A stretch of DNA of 59,048 nt from Dyella sp. ASV21. Its GTDB lineage: Bacteria; Pseudomonadota; Gammaproteobacteria; Xanthomonadales; Rhodanobacteraceae. The position numbers and the translations under genes were made by a program. The notes below the pieces were generated by a model that had not been told where the DNA came from, searched no databases, and saw only the letters and a program-made list of their open reading frames with translations. The stretch spans positions 1-59,048 of the forward strand of contig NZ_JAELTT010000025.1 of NCBI RefSeq assembly GCF_016428975.1, read 5' to 3'. Of this stretch, positions 23,526 to 33,211 are shown in pieces; position 1 is the first letter of the stretch; every line of letters starts with the position of its first letter.

Positions 23526-25807
23526 GCGAGCCTCCCGAGTTGCCCAGGCGTGACACTGACATGCGGCGATGCGGGGGTCGCCTCCGTCACCGCGGCCTTC
23601 AGGGCGTCCTTGTTCTGTACGAGCGCCGTTACATCGATAGGCAGCGTCCGCAGCCGTACGCCGGTGGCGGCGAAGATGGCGTTGGTCAAGGCTGGCATGG
23701 CCATGACGGTGCCCGTCTCGCCGATGCCTCCGGGCGACTCCTGGCTGGGGACGAGGTGAACCTCGATCGGTGGCGTCTGATTGAGCCGCAGCACGCGATA
23801 GTCATTGAAGTTGCGCTGTTCCACCGCGCCGTTTTTCAAGGTAATGCCGCTGTACAGAGCCGCGCTCCAGCCAAACACGAGACCGCCCTGCACTTGTGCT
23901 TCTACCGTATTCGGGTTCACCACGGTGCCACAGTCGACGGCCGCCACCGCACGCAACAGGCTCACCTCGCCCTGCGGCGATACGGCCACATCCACCACAA
24001 CGCAGAGATAGCTGCCGAACGGCGCGGCAAGCGCGATACCCCGTCCTTGGCGCGCACCCAGCGCAGCCTTGCCCCAACCCGACTTCTCGAGCGCGAGGTC
24101 GAGCACGGCGTGTGCACGCGGATGCTCGCCCAGCAAGTCACGACGGTACGCTGCGGGGTCTTTACCGGCCGCGTGCGCGAGTTCGTCGATAAAGCTCTCC
24201 ACCACGAATACGTTGTGCACCGGCCCGACGCCACGCCACCAGCCTACGGGAACGCCTGCGGGCATGTCGTGGCGTACCCATTCCACGCGCAGATTGGGCA
24301 CTTCGTAGGGGATCTCGGCGGCGCACTCCACCAGGTCCGGATCGAGGCCGTTCTTGCCCATCCCGGGCGGTGCGAAGACGGCCATCACCGACGCGCCGGT
24401 GGTGCGATCAGTCCAGGCCTGCGGCCGGCCCTTGTCGTCCACGGTGGCCGCGATGCGGTCGTAGTAGGCCGGACGATATCGATCCTGCGCGATATCTTCC
24501 TCGCGGGTCCAGATCACCTTTACCGGGTAGTCCACCTGCTTGGCGATGGCGACCGCCTGCTCCACCGAATCTTCGAACAGGCGGCGCCCAAAGCCGCCGC
24601 CCATGTACTGGTTATGCACCTGGATGCGCTCCGCCGGGAGGCCGGTGACCTTTACCGCCACATCGACACAGCGGGCGGGCACCTGTGTGCCCACCCAGAT
24701 CTCGCACGCATCGGGCCTTACATGCACCGTGGTATTGAGCGGCTCCATGGTGGCGTGCGCCAGCATGGGTAATTGGTAGGTTGCCGCGATGACCTTGCCT
24801 TTCACGTTGCCGACGTTGCCCACCTCACGCGCCACGATGGGCGTGCCGTGCTCGGAAGCGTTAGCCATGTCCTTGAACAGTTGCTCGGTGGTGAACGCGC
24901 CATTGGCGCCGCGATCCCACGTAATCACCAGCGCCTCCAGCCCCTTCTTGGCAGCCCAGAAGTGCTCGCCAATCACGGCGACGGCGTTATCGAGCTTCAC
25001 CACCTTGAGTACGCCGGGTATCGAGAGCGCGCGTGCGTCGTCCACTGACGCCAGCTTTCCGCCAAAGGTAGGGCTCGCCTGCACGGTGGCTACCTTCATG
25101 CCGGGCACGCGGATGTCGATGCCAAACGGCAAGCTGCCATCGACCTTGCCGGGCGTGTCCACGCGACGCAGCGGCTTGCCGATCAACTGGAAGTCCTTGG
25201 GGTCCTTCAATGGCGCCTTGTCCGGGGGCGGCACGTTCCATGCCGCATCGACCAGTTCACCGTAGGGCAAGCTGCGCCCACTGGCGGTGTGCGTAACGAC
25301 GCCACGCGATGCCGTGCACTGGCCAGCATCCACCTTCCAGCGCTGCGCCGCTGCTGTCACCAGCATGTAGCGCGCCGCCGCACCGGCATCGCGCAGGGTC
25401 TTCCAGCAGTAGCGAATGGTGGTGGAGCCGCCGGTCGCCTGCTCGCCCAGGAGAGGGTTGGCGTAGAGCTTGCGATTGGGCGGAGCGTGCTCGACGGTGA
25501 TCTGATCCAACCCGACATCCAGCTCCTCCGCCAGCAAGGTCGCCTGGCCGGTATACGCGCCCTGCCCCATCTCGATACTGGGCATTACCAGTTGCACGCT
25601 TCCATCGCGGCCCACTCGGATAAACGCGTTGGGAGCGAATTCCGGGGCGCCCGCCGGGACGGGGCCGTGGTCGGCGTACCCCCAGACGCGGCTGCCGCCG
25701 CCCAGCGCCATGAAGGCAACCACCAGTCCACCCCGCTTGATCAGCTCGCGGCGTGCGGGGTTCTCCAGTTCAACCTCATCCGGTACATGGTCAACGCGTA
25801 GCATCAT
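23522..25807 (-). CDS. Molybdenum-cofactor-binding large subunit, isoquinoline 1-oxidoreductase/aldehyde oxidase type
   Basis: 761 residues. Xanthine-oxidase-family hydroxylase subunit that holds the molybdenum pterin and oxidises an aldehyde or N-heterocycle. A Tat-type signal is visible (ARRELIKRGGLVVAFMALGG, RR at 19-20), so the enzyme works in the periplasm and is exported folded with its partner. Motifs include IEMGQGAYTGQATLLAEEL, NQYMGGGFGRR and the C-terminal GGIGETG with the likely catalytic Glu. An open frame extends 86 codons further upstream, across the end of the 2Fe-2S gene; the ATGATG at 25807 is the better start. The substrate is not shown by the sequence. Confidence 0.88.
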   Translation of the reverse strand: MMLRVDHVPDEVELENPARRELIKRGGLVVAFMALGGGSRVWGYADHGPVPAGAPEFAPNAFIRVGRDGSVQLVMPSIEMGQGAYTGQATLLAEELDVGLDQITVEHAPPNRKLYANPLLGEQATGGSTTIRYCWKTLRDAGAAARYMLVTAAAQRWKVDAGQCTASRGVVTHTASGRSLPYGELVDAAWNVPPPDKAPLKDPKDFQLIGKPLRRVDTPGKVDGSLPFGIDIRVPGMKVATVQASPTFGGKLASVDDARALSIPGVLKVVKLDNAVAVIGEHFWAAKKGLEALVITWDRGANGAFTTEQLFKDMANASEHGTPIVAREVGNVGNVKGKVIAATYQLPMLAHATMEPLNTTVHVRPDACEIWVGTQVPARCVDVAVKVTGLPAERIQVHNQYMGGGFGRRLFEDSVEQAVAIAKQVDYPVKVIWTREEDIAQDRYRPAYYDRIAATVDDKGRPQAWTDRTTGASVMAVFAPPGMGKNGLDPDLVECAAEIPYEVPNLRVEWVRHDMPAGVPVGWWRGVGPVHNVFVVESFIDELAHAAGKDPAAYRRDLLGEHPRAHAVLDLALEKSGWGKAALGARQGRGIALAAPFGSYLCVVVDVAVSPQGEVSLLRAVAAVDCGTVVNPNTVEAQVQGGLVFGWSAALYSGITLKNGAVEQRNFNDYRVLRLNQTPPIEVHLVPSQESPGGIGETGTVMAMPALTNAIFAATGVRLRTLPIDVTALVQNKDALKAAVTEATPASPHVSVTPGQLGRLA

Positions 25808-25848
25808 GGCGAACTCTCGACAGTGAGGCGTTGGGAGGGGCGCGGCTA

Positions 25849-26328
25849 TCAGGCGATGGTTTGTGGCAAGGTCGCTTGGCCCGTCGCGGCCTGTTTGATG
25901 GCCGCGCGTATGCGCACATAGGTGCCGCAACGACACAGATTGCCCGACATGGCCGCGTCGATATCGGCGTCGGTGGGTGACGGCTTCTGCGCGAGTAGCG
26001 CCACGGCCGACATGATCTGGCCGGTCTGGCAATAGCCACACTGGGCCACTTCGATGCCCAGCCACGCCTGTTGCACGCGCTTGCCGATATCCGTGTCACC
26101 AATGCCTTCAATGGTGGTGATCTTTTTGCCGACCGCGCCCGCCACGGGCAGCACGCAGGAGCGAATGGCCTGCCCATCCAGATGCACGGTGCAGGCACCG
26201 CATTGCGCCATGCCGCATCCAAACTTGGTGCCATTGAGGCCAAGTACGTCGCGTAGCACCCACAGCAGCGGCATGTCGTCTGGCACGTCGGCCTGGGTGT
26301 CCTGGCCGTTGATGGAAAGGACAATCAT
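25849..26328 (-). CDS. 2Fe-2S subunit of the molybdenum hydroxylase
   Basis: 159 residues. It carries two [2Fe-2S] clusters that pass electrons from the molybdenum site to the cytochrome. The plant-ferredoxin-type ligands are C38, C43, C46 and C58; the second cluster has C97, C100, C132 and C134 (QCGYCQTGQ and LCRCGTY). There is no signal peptide of its own; the family exports it together with the Tat-targeted large subunit. First gene of the operon, divergent from xdhC with 194 bases between. Confidence 0.92.
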   Translation of the reverse strand: MIVLSINGQDTQADVPDDMPLLWVLRDVLGLNGTKFGCGMAQCGACTVHLDGQAIRSCVLPVAGAVGKKITTIEGIGDTDIGKRVQQAWLGIEVAQCGYCQTGQIMSAVALLAQKPSPTDADIDAAMSGNLCRCGTYVRIRAAIKQAATGQATLPQTIA

Positions 26329-26522
26329 GAAGACCTCCCTGGCTGGCGGATGCTGGCATCACCGTGGCCGGTAGCCACGATACGGGCGATGGACTGGGGG
26401 ATTCTCCCCCGTGGAAACGAAAAGACAAGTGAAGACATCTTCACGAGGTCACCACAGGCGGCGCTGGCGTTTACCCGTCGCCATGTCGGAACATCCGCAG
26501 GAACCGTCGAAGATGGCAGGCC

Positions 26523-27617
26523 ATGAACGTCGCCCAGGAATTCCAGTCGCTCTATCGCGCCGCGCGGTCGCTGGACCTGCGGCGCGACCCCGGCGCGGCC
26601 GCGTTGGTCACCATCACCCGTACGCGCGGCTCCACCTTCCGCCGAGCCGGCGCCAGCATGCTGGTGCTTCGCGATGGCGGGCTGGTCTGCGAACTCTCCG
26701 GTGGCTGCCCGCAACGCGACATCGTGCTGCACGCCCATCAGGCGATGAAGGACGGCCAGCCGACCCTCGTCGCATACGGTCGCGACAGCAACTACGACGT
26801 GATGATCGAAACCGGCTGCGGCGGCGAGTTGGAGGTATTCATCGAACCGTGGTCGCAGCCGGAAGACCTGCAGTTTCTCGACGCCATTGCACAGCTTCGC
26901 GAGCAGCGCCAATCCGGCACCATGGCATCGGTATTCGCGGTCGACGGCATGCCCTTGGCGCGGCGCCCACAACGGCTAGTGCATGGCGGCAACCATCGCT
27001 GGAGCAATATCGAGAGCGCGGCGCTGGGCGAGCAGGTTCTTGCAACCACCCTGTCCACGGCCTCCTCCACGGCTGCCGTGGTGCAGTCCGTGCAAAGCCA
27101 GGGGCGGCGCTATGACGTGCTGCTGGAGGCGCTGCATCCGCCGCACGCGCTCGTTATCATCGGCGACAGCATCGGCGCACAGACGCTTGCACAGCTGTCG
27201 TTCCAATTGGGTTGGCACACAACCCTGGTGAGTACCCGTCGCAGCGAAGGCACGCCACTCAGCGGTATTCATCATCTGGTCGCCTCACCGCAGGCGCTGG
27301 TCGAGCACATAGCCTTCGACAGCACAACTTCCGCCGTGGTCATGACCCATCGCCTGGACCGCGATCTCGCCTATCTCGGGCCGCTGCTTGCCACCCCGCT
27401 TCATTACGTCGGGGTCATCGGTTCACGTCAGCGTGCGGCGCAGATACGGGCAGCATTCCCTCATGCGGATGAGCGATTGCATGTGCCGGCCGGGCTGGAT
27501 GTGGGCTCGGAAACGCCGCAGGAGATCGCCCTGGCCATCGCCGCCGAGGTATTGGCGACGCGCAATGGCCGTAGCGGCGGGTCGCTGAAACAGTCCCGAA
27601 CGGCTATTCACCCGTGA
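26523..27617 (+). CDS. XdhC/CoxI-family molybdenum-cofactor insertion protein
   Basis: 364 residues. XdhC proteins bind the molybdenum cofactor, help to add its sulfido ligand and deliver it to xanthine-oxidase-type enzymes. The N-terminal XdhC/CoxI signature is clear (TRTRGSTFRRAGASMLV, then GELSGGCPQRDI-like residues and ETGCGGELEVFIEPW). The C-terminal Rossmann-like domain contains the VIIGDSIGAQTLAQL and YVGVIGSRQRA stretches. It overlaps the next gene by four bases (GTGA). The partner is the divergent hydroxylase operon. Confidence 0.9.
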   Translation: MNVAQEFQSLYRAARSLDLRRDPGAAALVTITRTRGSTFRRAGASMLVLRDGGLVCELSGGCPQRDIVLHAHQAMKDGQPTLVAYGRDSNYDVMIETGCGGELEVFIEPWSQPEDLQFLDAIAQLREQRQSGTMASVFAVDGMPLARRPQRLVHGGNHRWSNIESAALGEQVLATTLSTASSTAAVVQSVQSQGRRYDVLLEALHPPHALVIIGDSIGAQTLAQLSFQLGWHTTLVSTRRSEGTPLSGIHHLVASPQALVEHIAFDSTTSAVVMTHRLDRDLAYLGPLLATPLHYVGVIGSRQRAAQIRAAFPHADERLHVPAGLDVGSETPQEIALAIAAEVLATRNGRSGGSLKQSRTAIHP

Positions 27618-28240
27618 GTACCATCCATACGCGCACGGGCGCGGTCATTCTTGCCGCCGGCAATGCCAGCCGGTTTGGCTCCCTCAAGCAGGTCATCGCT
27701 ATCGACGGTGAACCGATGGTGCGACGCGCCGCCAGGAACGCCCTGGCCGCCGGGTTAGACCCCGTGGTCGTCGTCGTGGGTGCGCGGAGCCATCGGGTGA
27801 TCGCCAGCCTGCATAACCTAGGGGTCTGCGCGATCACCAACGACGACTGGCCAGCCGGCATGGGTGGCTCGCTGGCGATAGGCGTGAAGGAGCTGCTGCT
27901 GCAGGCGGAACCCGTGCAGTCGCTGATGGTGTTGCTGGCGGACCAGCCGGCGATTGAGGTCGCCGACCTGGAAGGTTTGCGGCTCACCCATGCCGCCTCG
28001 CCGGAACGCATTCTCGCGTGTCGCCACCAGGATCGCCTCGGCCCACCGTGCGTCTTCCCGATCGCCCTCGCGGATGAACTGATGACGCTGTCCGGGCCGC
28101 GCGGCGCGCACGCCGTGTTGCAAAAGCACGCCGCACAAGTCGACACGCTCGATCTGCCGGCGGCGTTCTTCGATATCGACCAACCCGATGACTACGTTCG
28201 ATGGCTGGCTTCAAGGGCTGGGGCCCCATCCGATCGCTAG
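27614..28240 (+). CDS. MocA-type molybdenum cofactor cytidylyltransferase
   Basis: 208 residues from a GTG start that overlaps the xdhC stop codon. MobA/MocA-like nucleotidyltransferases turn molybdopterin into the cytosine dinucleotide cofactor used by enzymes of the 2Fe-2S/large-subunit type next door. The nucleotide-binding N-terminus VILAAGNASRFGSLKQ is intact, followed by DDWPAGMGGSLAIGV and LLADQPAIE. CTP specificity is inferred from the neighbours, not read from the sequence. Confidence 0.85.
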   Translation: MSTIHTRTGAVILAAGNASRFGSLKQVIAIDGEPMVRRAARNALAAGLDPVVVVVGARSHRVIASLHNLGVCAITNDDWPAGMGGSLAIGVKELLLQAEPVQSLMVLLADQPAIEVADLEGLRLTHAASPERILACRHQDRLGPPCVFPIALADELMTLSGPRGAHAVLQKHAAQVDTLDLPAAFFDIDQPDDYVRWLASRAGAPSDR

Positions 28241-28336
28241 ACGGCGGCCGAGATGCAACCCTTTGGCCGGACGCGGCATCTAACCCGGCGTTCGCCAGGC
28301 ATTTACCGTTGCGGCCATGTTCGTCCGGGAGGCTTC

Positions 28337-29320
28337 ATGCCAGTCCACGCGCTGAAAGCGTCGTTCTTCGCCCGTTGGTTGCGGTTATCGGCCACACTGT
28401 TACTCGTTACGCCGTTCGCCGCTGACGCAACCTTCTCCATCGTCGCCTGCGACCATGCCGGCAATTGTGGTGCGGCCGTAGCCACGAACAATCTCGCCGT
28501 TGGCGCCAGCGTGCCCTACGCCCAGGCTCGGGTGGGCGCACTCGTGTCGCAGTTCGAAACCAATCCCACTTATGGCCCCAAAGGTTTGGCGCTGTTGGCA
28601 TCGGGGCAATCGCCCACCGCCACCATCCAGCGACTGCTCGATGGCGATCAGCACTTCGACGGTTCCACCATTGCCGAGCGACAAGTCGGGGTGGTCGATG
28701 CACAAGGTCACTCCGCCAACTATTCCGGCGCCGAAGCGTTGAACGCCACATGGGCTGGCGCGGCCCACGGCGACGGCTATTCGGTGCAAGGCAACGGCCT
28801 GGCAGGCGCCCAGGTGATATCGGCCATGCAGCAGGCGTTCCTGTCCTCGAGGGGCACCTTGGCGCAGCGGCTGATGGCCAGTCTTGTGGCCGGCCAGGAT
28901 GCCGGCGGACAAGTCACCGGGAGAATGTCAGCCGCCTTAGTGGTGCGCACCACCGAGGGAAACTGGCAGGACATCGATCTGCGCGTGGACGGCGCCGCGG
29001 ACCCCATCAAGGACCTGAGCCGGTTGATGGATCAGCACGATGCATGGCAGGCGATCATCCACGCCGAACAGCAAGCAGGGAAAGGCTCGCATGGCGCTGC
29101 GCGCGCCTCCCTGGCCGATGCGCTGCGCCTGAGTCATGGCTGGGACCGTATCTGGCGGCGTGCCGCACGCCTCGCCATAAGCATGGGAGACAACGATGCC
29201 GCGCTGGACTATCTCGGCGTGTTCGTTTCGCTTAATCCGGTGTGGGGCCGGATCGAATTGAAGGACCCGCTCTATGCGCCACTGCACGGCAATGCGGCAT
29301 TTGAGTCGTGGCGCAAGTGA
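28337..29320 (+). CDS. Exported DUF1028 protein
   Basis: 327 residues with a cleavable-looking signal peptide (about 1-28). The DUF1028 core begins with ATFSIVACDHAGNCGAAVATN, where the Thr right after the presumed cleavage point resembles an Ntn-hydrolase N-terminal nucleophile. The family is known from structures but its substrate is not established. The C-terminal 90 residues are helical and TPR-like. GGGAGG six bases before the ATG decides the start over one 28 codons earlier. It stands alone, between mocA and a GNAT gene. Confidence 0.78.
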   Translation: MPVHALKASFFARWLRLSATLLLVTPFAADATFSIVACDHAGNCGAAVATNNLAVGASVPYAQARVGALVSQFETNPTYGPKGLALLASGQSPTATIQRLLDGDQHFDGSTIAERQVGVVDAQGHSANYSGAEALNATWAGAAHGDGYSVQGNGLAGAQVISAMQQAFLSSRGTLAQRLMASLVAGQDAGGQVTGRMSAALVVRTTEGNWQDIDLRVDGAADPIKDLSRLMDQHDAWQAIIHAEQQAGKGSHGAARASLADALRLSHGWDRIWRRAARLAISMGDNDAALDYLGVFVSLNPVWGRIELKDPLYAPLHGNAAFESWRK

Positions 29321-29437
29321 GCGCACGTCATTATCCTGCGCAGGCGCGCTCTCGCCGCAGCGAAGAGCGCACGCATCGCACTCGTGCTCGCCCCCTCCTC
29401 ACATGCTCCTGACAGGGGCGCATTGTAGTTTTCACCC

Positions 29438-30004
29438 ATGACGCTTCAGCACAACAACGCTTCGCTCGTCATGCGCACCTTGCAGCGCGATGAAATTGAG
29501 CAGGTCTGGCGCATTGACCGGCGCGAAGTCATTCATCAGATCTATCGACTGGAACAAGGCCGTCTGCGTCTGTATCCAGCGTTCTTCGATGTGGAGGGCT
29601 GGCCCGAAGGTGAGCCCGAACATTACACGCCACTGCTGCTCGACTGCTTTGATCGTGGCGGCTGGCTCGCGGGCCTTTTCGATGGTGAGTGCCTGATAGG
29701 CGCGGTGATCGTGGACAATCGCCGGCTCGGGCAGCACGGCGGTGGGCTGCAGCTTAAATTCCTGCATGTCAGCCATGCGTATCGGGGCCGCGGGCTTGGC
29801 ACGCAGATGTATCGCGCGGCGCAAGCGCATGCGCGCGATCTGGGGGCGCGCTTTCTGTACGTCTCGGCAACACCTTCGCAAGCCACCATCCATTTCTACC
29901 TTGGCCTCGGTTGCGTGCCAACCGCGCATCCCGATCCGGCCCTTTTGGCGCTGGAGCCTGAAGACATTCACCTGGAAGGGTGGATAGAGGCCCCCACGCC
30001 GTAA
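29438..30004 (+). CDS. GNAT-family N-acetyltransferase
   Basis: 188 residues. The acetyl-CoA site is visible as HAYRGRGLGTQMYRAAQAHA (about residues 109-128, the R-G-x-G-x-G/A pattern), followed by a beta strand FLYVSAT and the helix IHFYLGLGC. Its own substrate cannot be told. It is a single gene, preceded by 117 bases and followed by more than 400 bases without a gene. Confidence 0.82.
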   Translation: MTLQHNNASLVMRTLQRDEIEQVWRIDRREVIHQIYRLEQGRLRLYPAFFDVEGWPEGEPEHYTPLLLDCFDRGGWLAGLFDGECLIGAVIVDNRRLGQHGGGLQLKFLHVSHAYRGRGLGTQMYRAAQAHARDLGARFLYVSATPSQATIHFYLGLGCVPTAHPDPALLALEPEDIHLEGWIEAPTP

Positions 30005-30442
30005 GCGCGTGATCGCCTGGCAGCGCAGCGGCGGGCCGCGGCGCATAGCGAGCATCGCCACACGCCGAGTAGTCAAACAACTCGGGCCATGACTTTTCCG
30101 CATTGCCATGAAATAAAACGATTACAGCAGGGGTGAAACCCCATGCTATCCAGAAGGCCATGTACGTCGCCTCGGGCTGCGTCCCGGGTCATGCCCAGGG
30201 GCCGCGGCACGATCAGCGGATTTACCCAACCGTCCTAGCCTGCCCCAGGCTTCGCATCGCGGACGCCGTGTCCGTGTGAAGCGCCGTTGCGCTGGGCTCA
30301 GGACTTGCCAAGGAATGCACGGGCCACATGTCTACTTCGCCACGACCGCCCTCCCCGCCCGTCTAATGCCGTCGCGTTGACGGTGCCATCAGGGCTCCGC
30401 CGGATCGGCGGCAGCTTTTCATTCGTTTTCTGGGGAATCATC
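30005..30442. other. Intergenic region without a recognised gene
   Basis: 438 bases upstream of the porin. I see no convincing reading frame or RNA gene. One short hairpin, GGGGT-GAA-ACCCC (30130-30142), is present. The length would suit a regulated porin promoter, but no operator was recognised. Confidence 0.4.
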
Positions 30443-31810
30443 ATGATCAACGCAACGCGCCTCGGCGCGTCGAACCGCTTTGCCCTGCGCATCGCAGCAC
30501 CGCTGCTGGGCGCGACGCTGCTCTCGCTGTCGGCCACGCCCGCCCATGCGGACGACAGCATCGCCCGCGCCGCCAAGGGCACCGGCTGCCTGCAATACGA
30601 CAGCTTGCGCCTGCGCGGCTCGGAAACGGCCATCCTCACCAATTGCGACACCATCGCGCCGGAACTGGGTGGCCTGCGGCAGTCGATGTACCAACACGGC
30701 TGGCTGATACAGAACTACACCGCCGTGCAAGGTGCCTACGATCTCAAGGACGCCGACCGGCGGGTTCCTCAGCAATACGCCGGCCAGCGCCCCACGTTCC
30801 AGGGCACCAGCAACATCTATCTCACGTATGACCTTTCGCGCGTGGGTGCGTTCGGCAACAACGCGCAGTTCGCCGTGCAGCTCACCTGGTTCCAGAACAG
30901 TTACCGAGGCAATGGCCTGCGCTCCACCTACGTGAATCAGTTATCCATAGAGCAGGAGTTCGCCGATTCGCGCGTGCGCCTGGAATATGGCTTCTTCACC
31001 ATTGGCGCCAAGTTCTATGGCGCGATCCTCGGCACCAGCGTAGCGGCATCGGCCTTGGGTCCCACCAGCAACCTGATGTACGAATCGGGCATCGCAGTGG
31101 GAGGCTTCAAACCCGTGCCGGCGATGGATCTGCGCTTGTACTCACCCAGCATGCGCTACTACAACCATTTTGGCGTGGCGCGCAGTAGCAGCCCGCAGGG
31201 CTTTCAGGAGGACTCCCGCCAGAACCCCTCCGGGCTCAGCATCCATGTGCCTGACGCCAAGACGCTCTACATCGATGAATTCGGCTATCGCCTGATGCCG
31301 AAGGCGGGCCAGCTTTCCAGTTGGGTACGCGCGGGTGGCGTGTACAACACCAGCGACTACTTCAACTTCAAGGAAGGTCGCCCGACGGTAAGCAATCACA
31401 TGTACTACCTGGCGTTCACCCAGCAGTACACCCAGCCGGACCCGAACAACCCCGTACGCGGCCTTTACACCGACCTTAAGCTGGATCAGGTGCCGAGCAC
31501 CCGCAACGCCTACGACAAGGACGTGCTGTTCACCCTGTACAGCATCGGCCCATTCAACAGTCGTCCCTACGACATGGCCACGCTGGGCTACCAGTACAAG
31601 CGGGTAAGTCGATGGGCGCAACAAGCCTTGCACCAGCGCACGGGCCTCACCCCTATCGAAAGCAGCGAAACGGTATCGATAGGCTATGCGCTGCACCTGA
31701 TGCGTGGCGTGTATTTCAACCACGCGTTGTCCTACACCGATCACCCCGTGCTGGTGCCCAAGCACTCACCGTCCCTGGTGTGGATGTCGACGCTGTACGT
31801 CTCGCTCTGA
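30443..31810 (+). CDS. Outer-membrane porin, carbohydrate-porin (OprB)-like
   Basis: 455 residues with a signal peptide ending near AHADD (about residue 34). The mature part alternates aromatic and small residues in the manner of beta strands and ends in a C-terminal Leu after SLVWMSTLYVSL, as expected for an outer-membrane barrel. Stretches such as NIYLTYDLSRVGAFGNNAQF and GGVYNTSDYFNF resemble OprB-type porins, but the identification is by pattern. GGGGA seven bases before the ATG fixes the start. The M20 hydrolase gene follows 21 bases later, so both may serve uptake and breakdown of one compound. Confidence 0.65.
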   Translation: MINATRLGASNRFALRIAAPLLGATLLSLSATPAHADDSIARAAKGTGCLQYDSLRLRGSETAILTNCDTIAPELGGLRQSMYQHGWLIQNYTAVQGAYDLKDADRRVPQQYAGQRPTFQGTSNIYLTYDLSRVGAFGNNAQFAVQLTWFQNSYRGNGLRSTYVNQLSIEQEFADSRVRLEYGFFTIGAKFYGAILGTSVAASALGPTSNLMYESGIAVGGFKPVPAMDLRLYSPSMRYYNHFGVARSSSPQGFQEDSRQNPSGLSIHVPDAKTLYIDEFGYRLMPKAGQLSSWVRAGGVYNTSDYFNFKEGRPTVSNHMYYLAFTQQYTQPDPNNPVRGLYTDLKLDQVPSTRNAYDKDVLFTLYSIGPFNSRPYDMATLGYQYKRVSRWAQQALHQRTGLTPIESSETVSIGYALHLMRGVYFNHALSYTDHPVLVPKHSPSLVWMSTLYVSL

Positions 31811-31831
31811 GCAGCCCCCAAGGAGAACACC

Positions 31832-33175
31832 ATGATTCGCAAGCATCACCTTGCCCTGTCGCTTTGCCTGTGGGCGGCTGCGCTGCCTACGGCGTCGCTG
31901 GCCTTTGAGCCTTCCGCGAGCAAAGCGGCCATCGATCAACAGCTCGACAAGGACTACCCACGCCTGGATGCGCTCTACAAGGATCTCCATGCGCATCCGG
32001 AGTTAGGCTTTCAGGAGGCGCGCACCGCCAACCGGCTGGCCAAGGAAATGCGCGCGCTGGGTTTCCGGGTGACCGAGGGCGTCGGCAAAACCGGCCTCGT
32101 CGCCATCTACCAGAACGGCGAAGGGCCCACGGTCATGGTGCGTACGGAACTCGATGCCCTGCCGCTGGAGGAAAAATCGGGCTTGCCTTATGCCAGTCGG
32201 GCGCGGCAGATGTGGCATGGCGAGGAGATGCCTGTGGATCATGCCTGCGGTCATGATCTGCATATGGCGACCTGGGTGGGCACGGCCAAGAGTCTGCTGG
32301 CGATGAAGGATCAGTGGCACGGTACGCTCATGTTTATCGCCCAGCCATCGGAAGAAGCCGCCGTGGATGGCATCAGCGGCGCCAAGGCCATGTTGAATGA
32401 CGGCCTTTTCACACGCTTTCCCAAGCCCGACCTGGGCTTTGCCTTGCACGTCATGCCCGCGCCACTGGGGGTGTACTACCGCGCCGGCACCGCCACATCG
32501 AGCGCGAACGATTTGTTGATTACCTTCCACGGCAAAGGCTCGCATGGCTCGATGCCGCAGGAGGCGATCGATCCCGTGCTGATGGCCTCACGCTTTGTGG
32601 TGGACGTGCAATCGGTGATCAGCCGCGAGAAGGACCCGGCCGCATTCGGCATCATTACCGTCGGGGCTATCCAGAGCGGCAGTGCGGGCAACATCATTCC
32701 CGATACGGCCGTGGTACGCGGCACCATCCGCAGCTACGACCCCGCCGTGCGCGACCAACTCTTCGCCGGCATTGATCGCACCGCCCGTGGCGTGGCGCAG
32801 ATGGCCGGGGCGAGCGCACCGGAGCTGCGCCTGAGCAGCGCCATGAATTATCCGTCGGTGGTGAACGACCCTGCGCTTACCGAGCGCACGGCCGGCGCGT
32901 TCAAGGCGGCGTTCAGCGACAAAGCCAGGGCGATGCCCGCGCCCACCGCCGGCAGCGAGGACTATTCGGAATTCATCCTTGCCGGCGTGCCCTCCGTGTT
33001 CTTCGGGGTGGGCGTGTATCCCGCCGAAGCGTTTGCGCAAGCCAAACAGCACGGCCAAAGCCTGCCGGTCAATCATTCGCCGATGTTCGCTCCCACGCCA
33101 GAACCGGTGATCCGCACGGGTGTGGCGGCGATGACGCTTGCCGTCATCAATGTCATGCAGCCCGTAACCAAGTAA
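31832..33175 (+). CDS. Exported M20-family amidohydrolase (hippurate/indole-acetyl-amino-acid hydrolase type)
   Basis: 447 residues with a signal peptide (cut near SLAFEPS, about residue 24). The metal site of the M20D group is visible: C139 and H141 in ACGHDLH, E174/E175 in QPSEEA, the His of ALHVMP, and the C-terminal NHSPMF His. A lid domain lies between about 210 and 330. The family splits N-acyl or aryl amino acid amides; the substrate here is unknown. AAGGAG precedes the ATG. Likely co-transcribed with the porin upstream and convergent with a LysR regulator. Confidence 0.88.
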   Translation: MIRKHHLALSLCLWAAALPTASLAFEPSASKAAIDQQLDKDYPRLDALYKDLHAHPELGFQEARTANRLAKEMRALGFRVTEGVGKTGLVAIYQNGEGPTVMVRTELDALPLEEKSGLPYASRARQMWHGEEMPVDHACGHDLHMATWVGTAKSLLAMKDQWHGTLMFIAQPSEEAAVDGISGAKAMLNDGLFTRFPKPDLGFALHVMPAPLGVYYRAGTATSSANDLLITFHGKGSHGSMPQEAIDPVLMASRFVVDVQSVISREKDPAAFGIITVGAIQSGSAGNIIPDTAVVRGTIRSYDPAVRDQLFAGIDRTARGVAQMAGASAPELRLSSAMNYPSVVNDPALTERTAGAFKAAFSDKARAMPAPTAGSEDYSEFILAGVPSVFFGVGVYPAEAFAQAKQHGQSLPVNHSPMFAPTPEPVIRTGVAAMTLAVINVMQPVTK

Positions 33176-33181
33176 GGGGCG

Positions 33182-33211
33182 CGCGCCGGTCGCCATCAAT
33201 CGACCGGCGCG
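33182..33211. terminator. Bidirectional hairpin between convergent genes
   Basis: CGCGCCGGTCG (33182-33192) pairs perfectly with CGACCGGCGCG (33201-33211) around an 8-base loop. It lies just past the M20 stop and covers the end of the lysR gene. There is no long T-run, so it may act by hairpin strength or with other factors. Confidence 0.6.
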
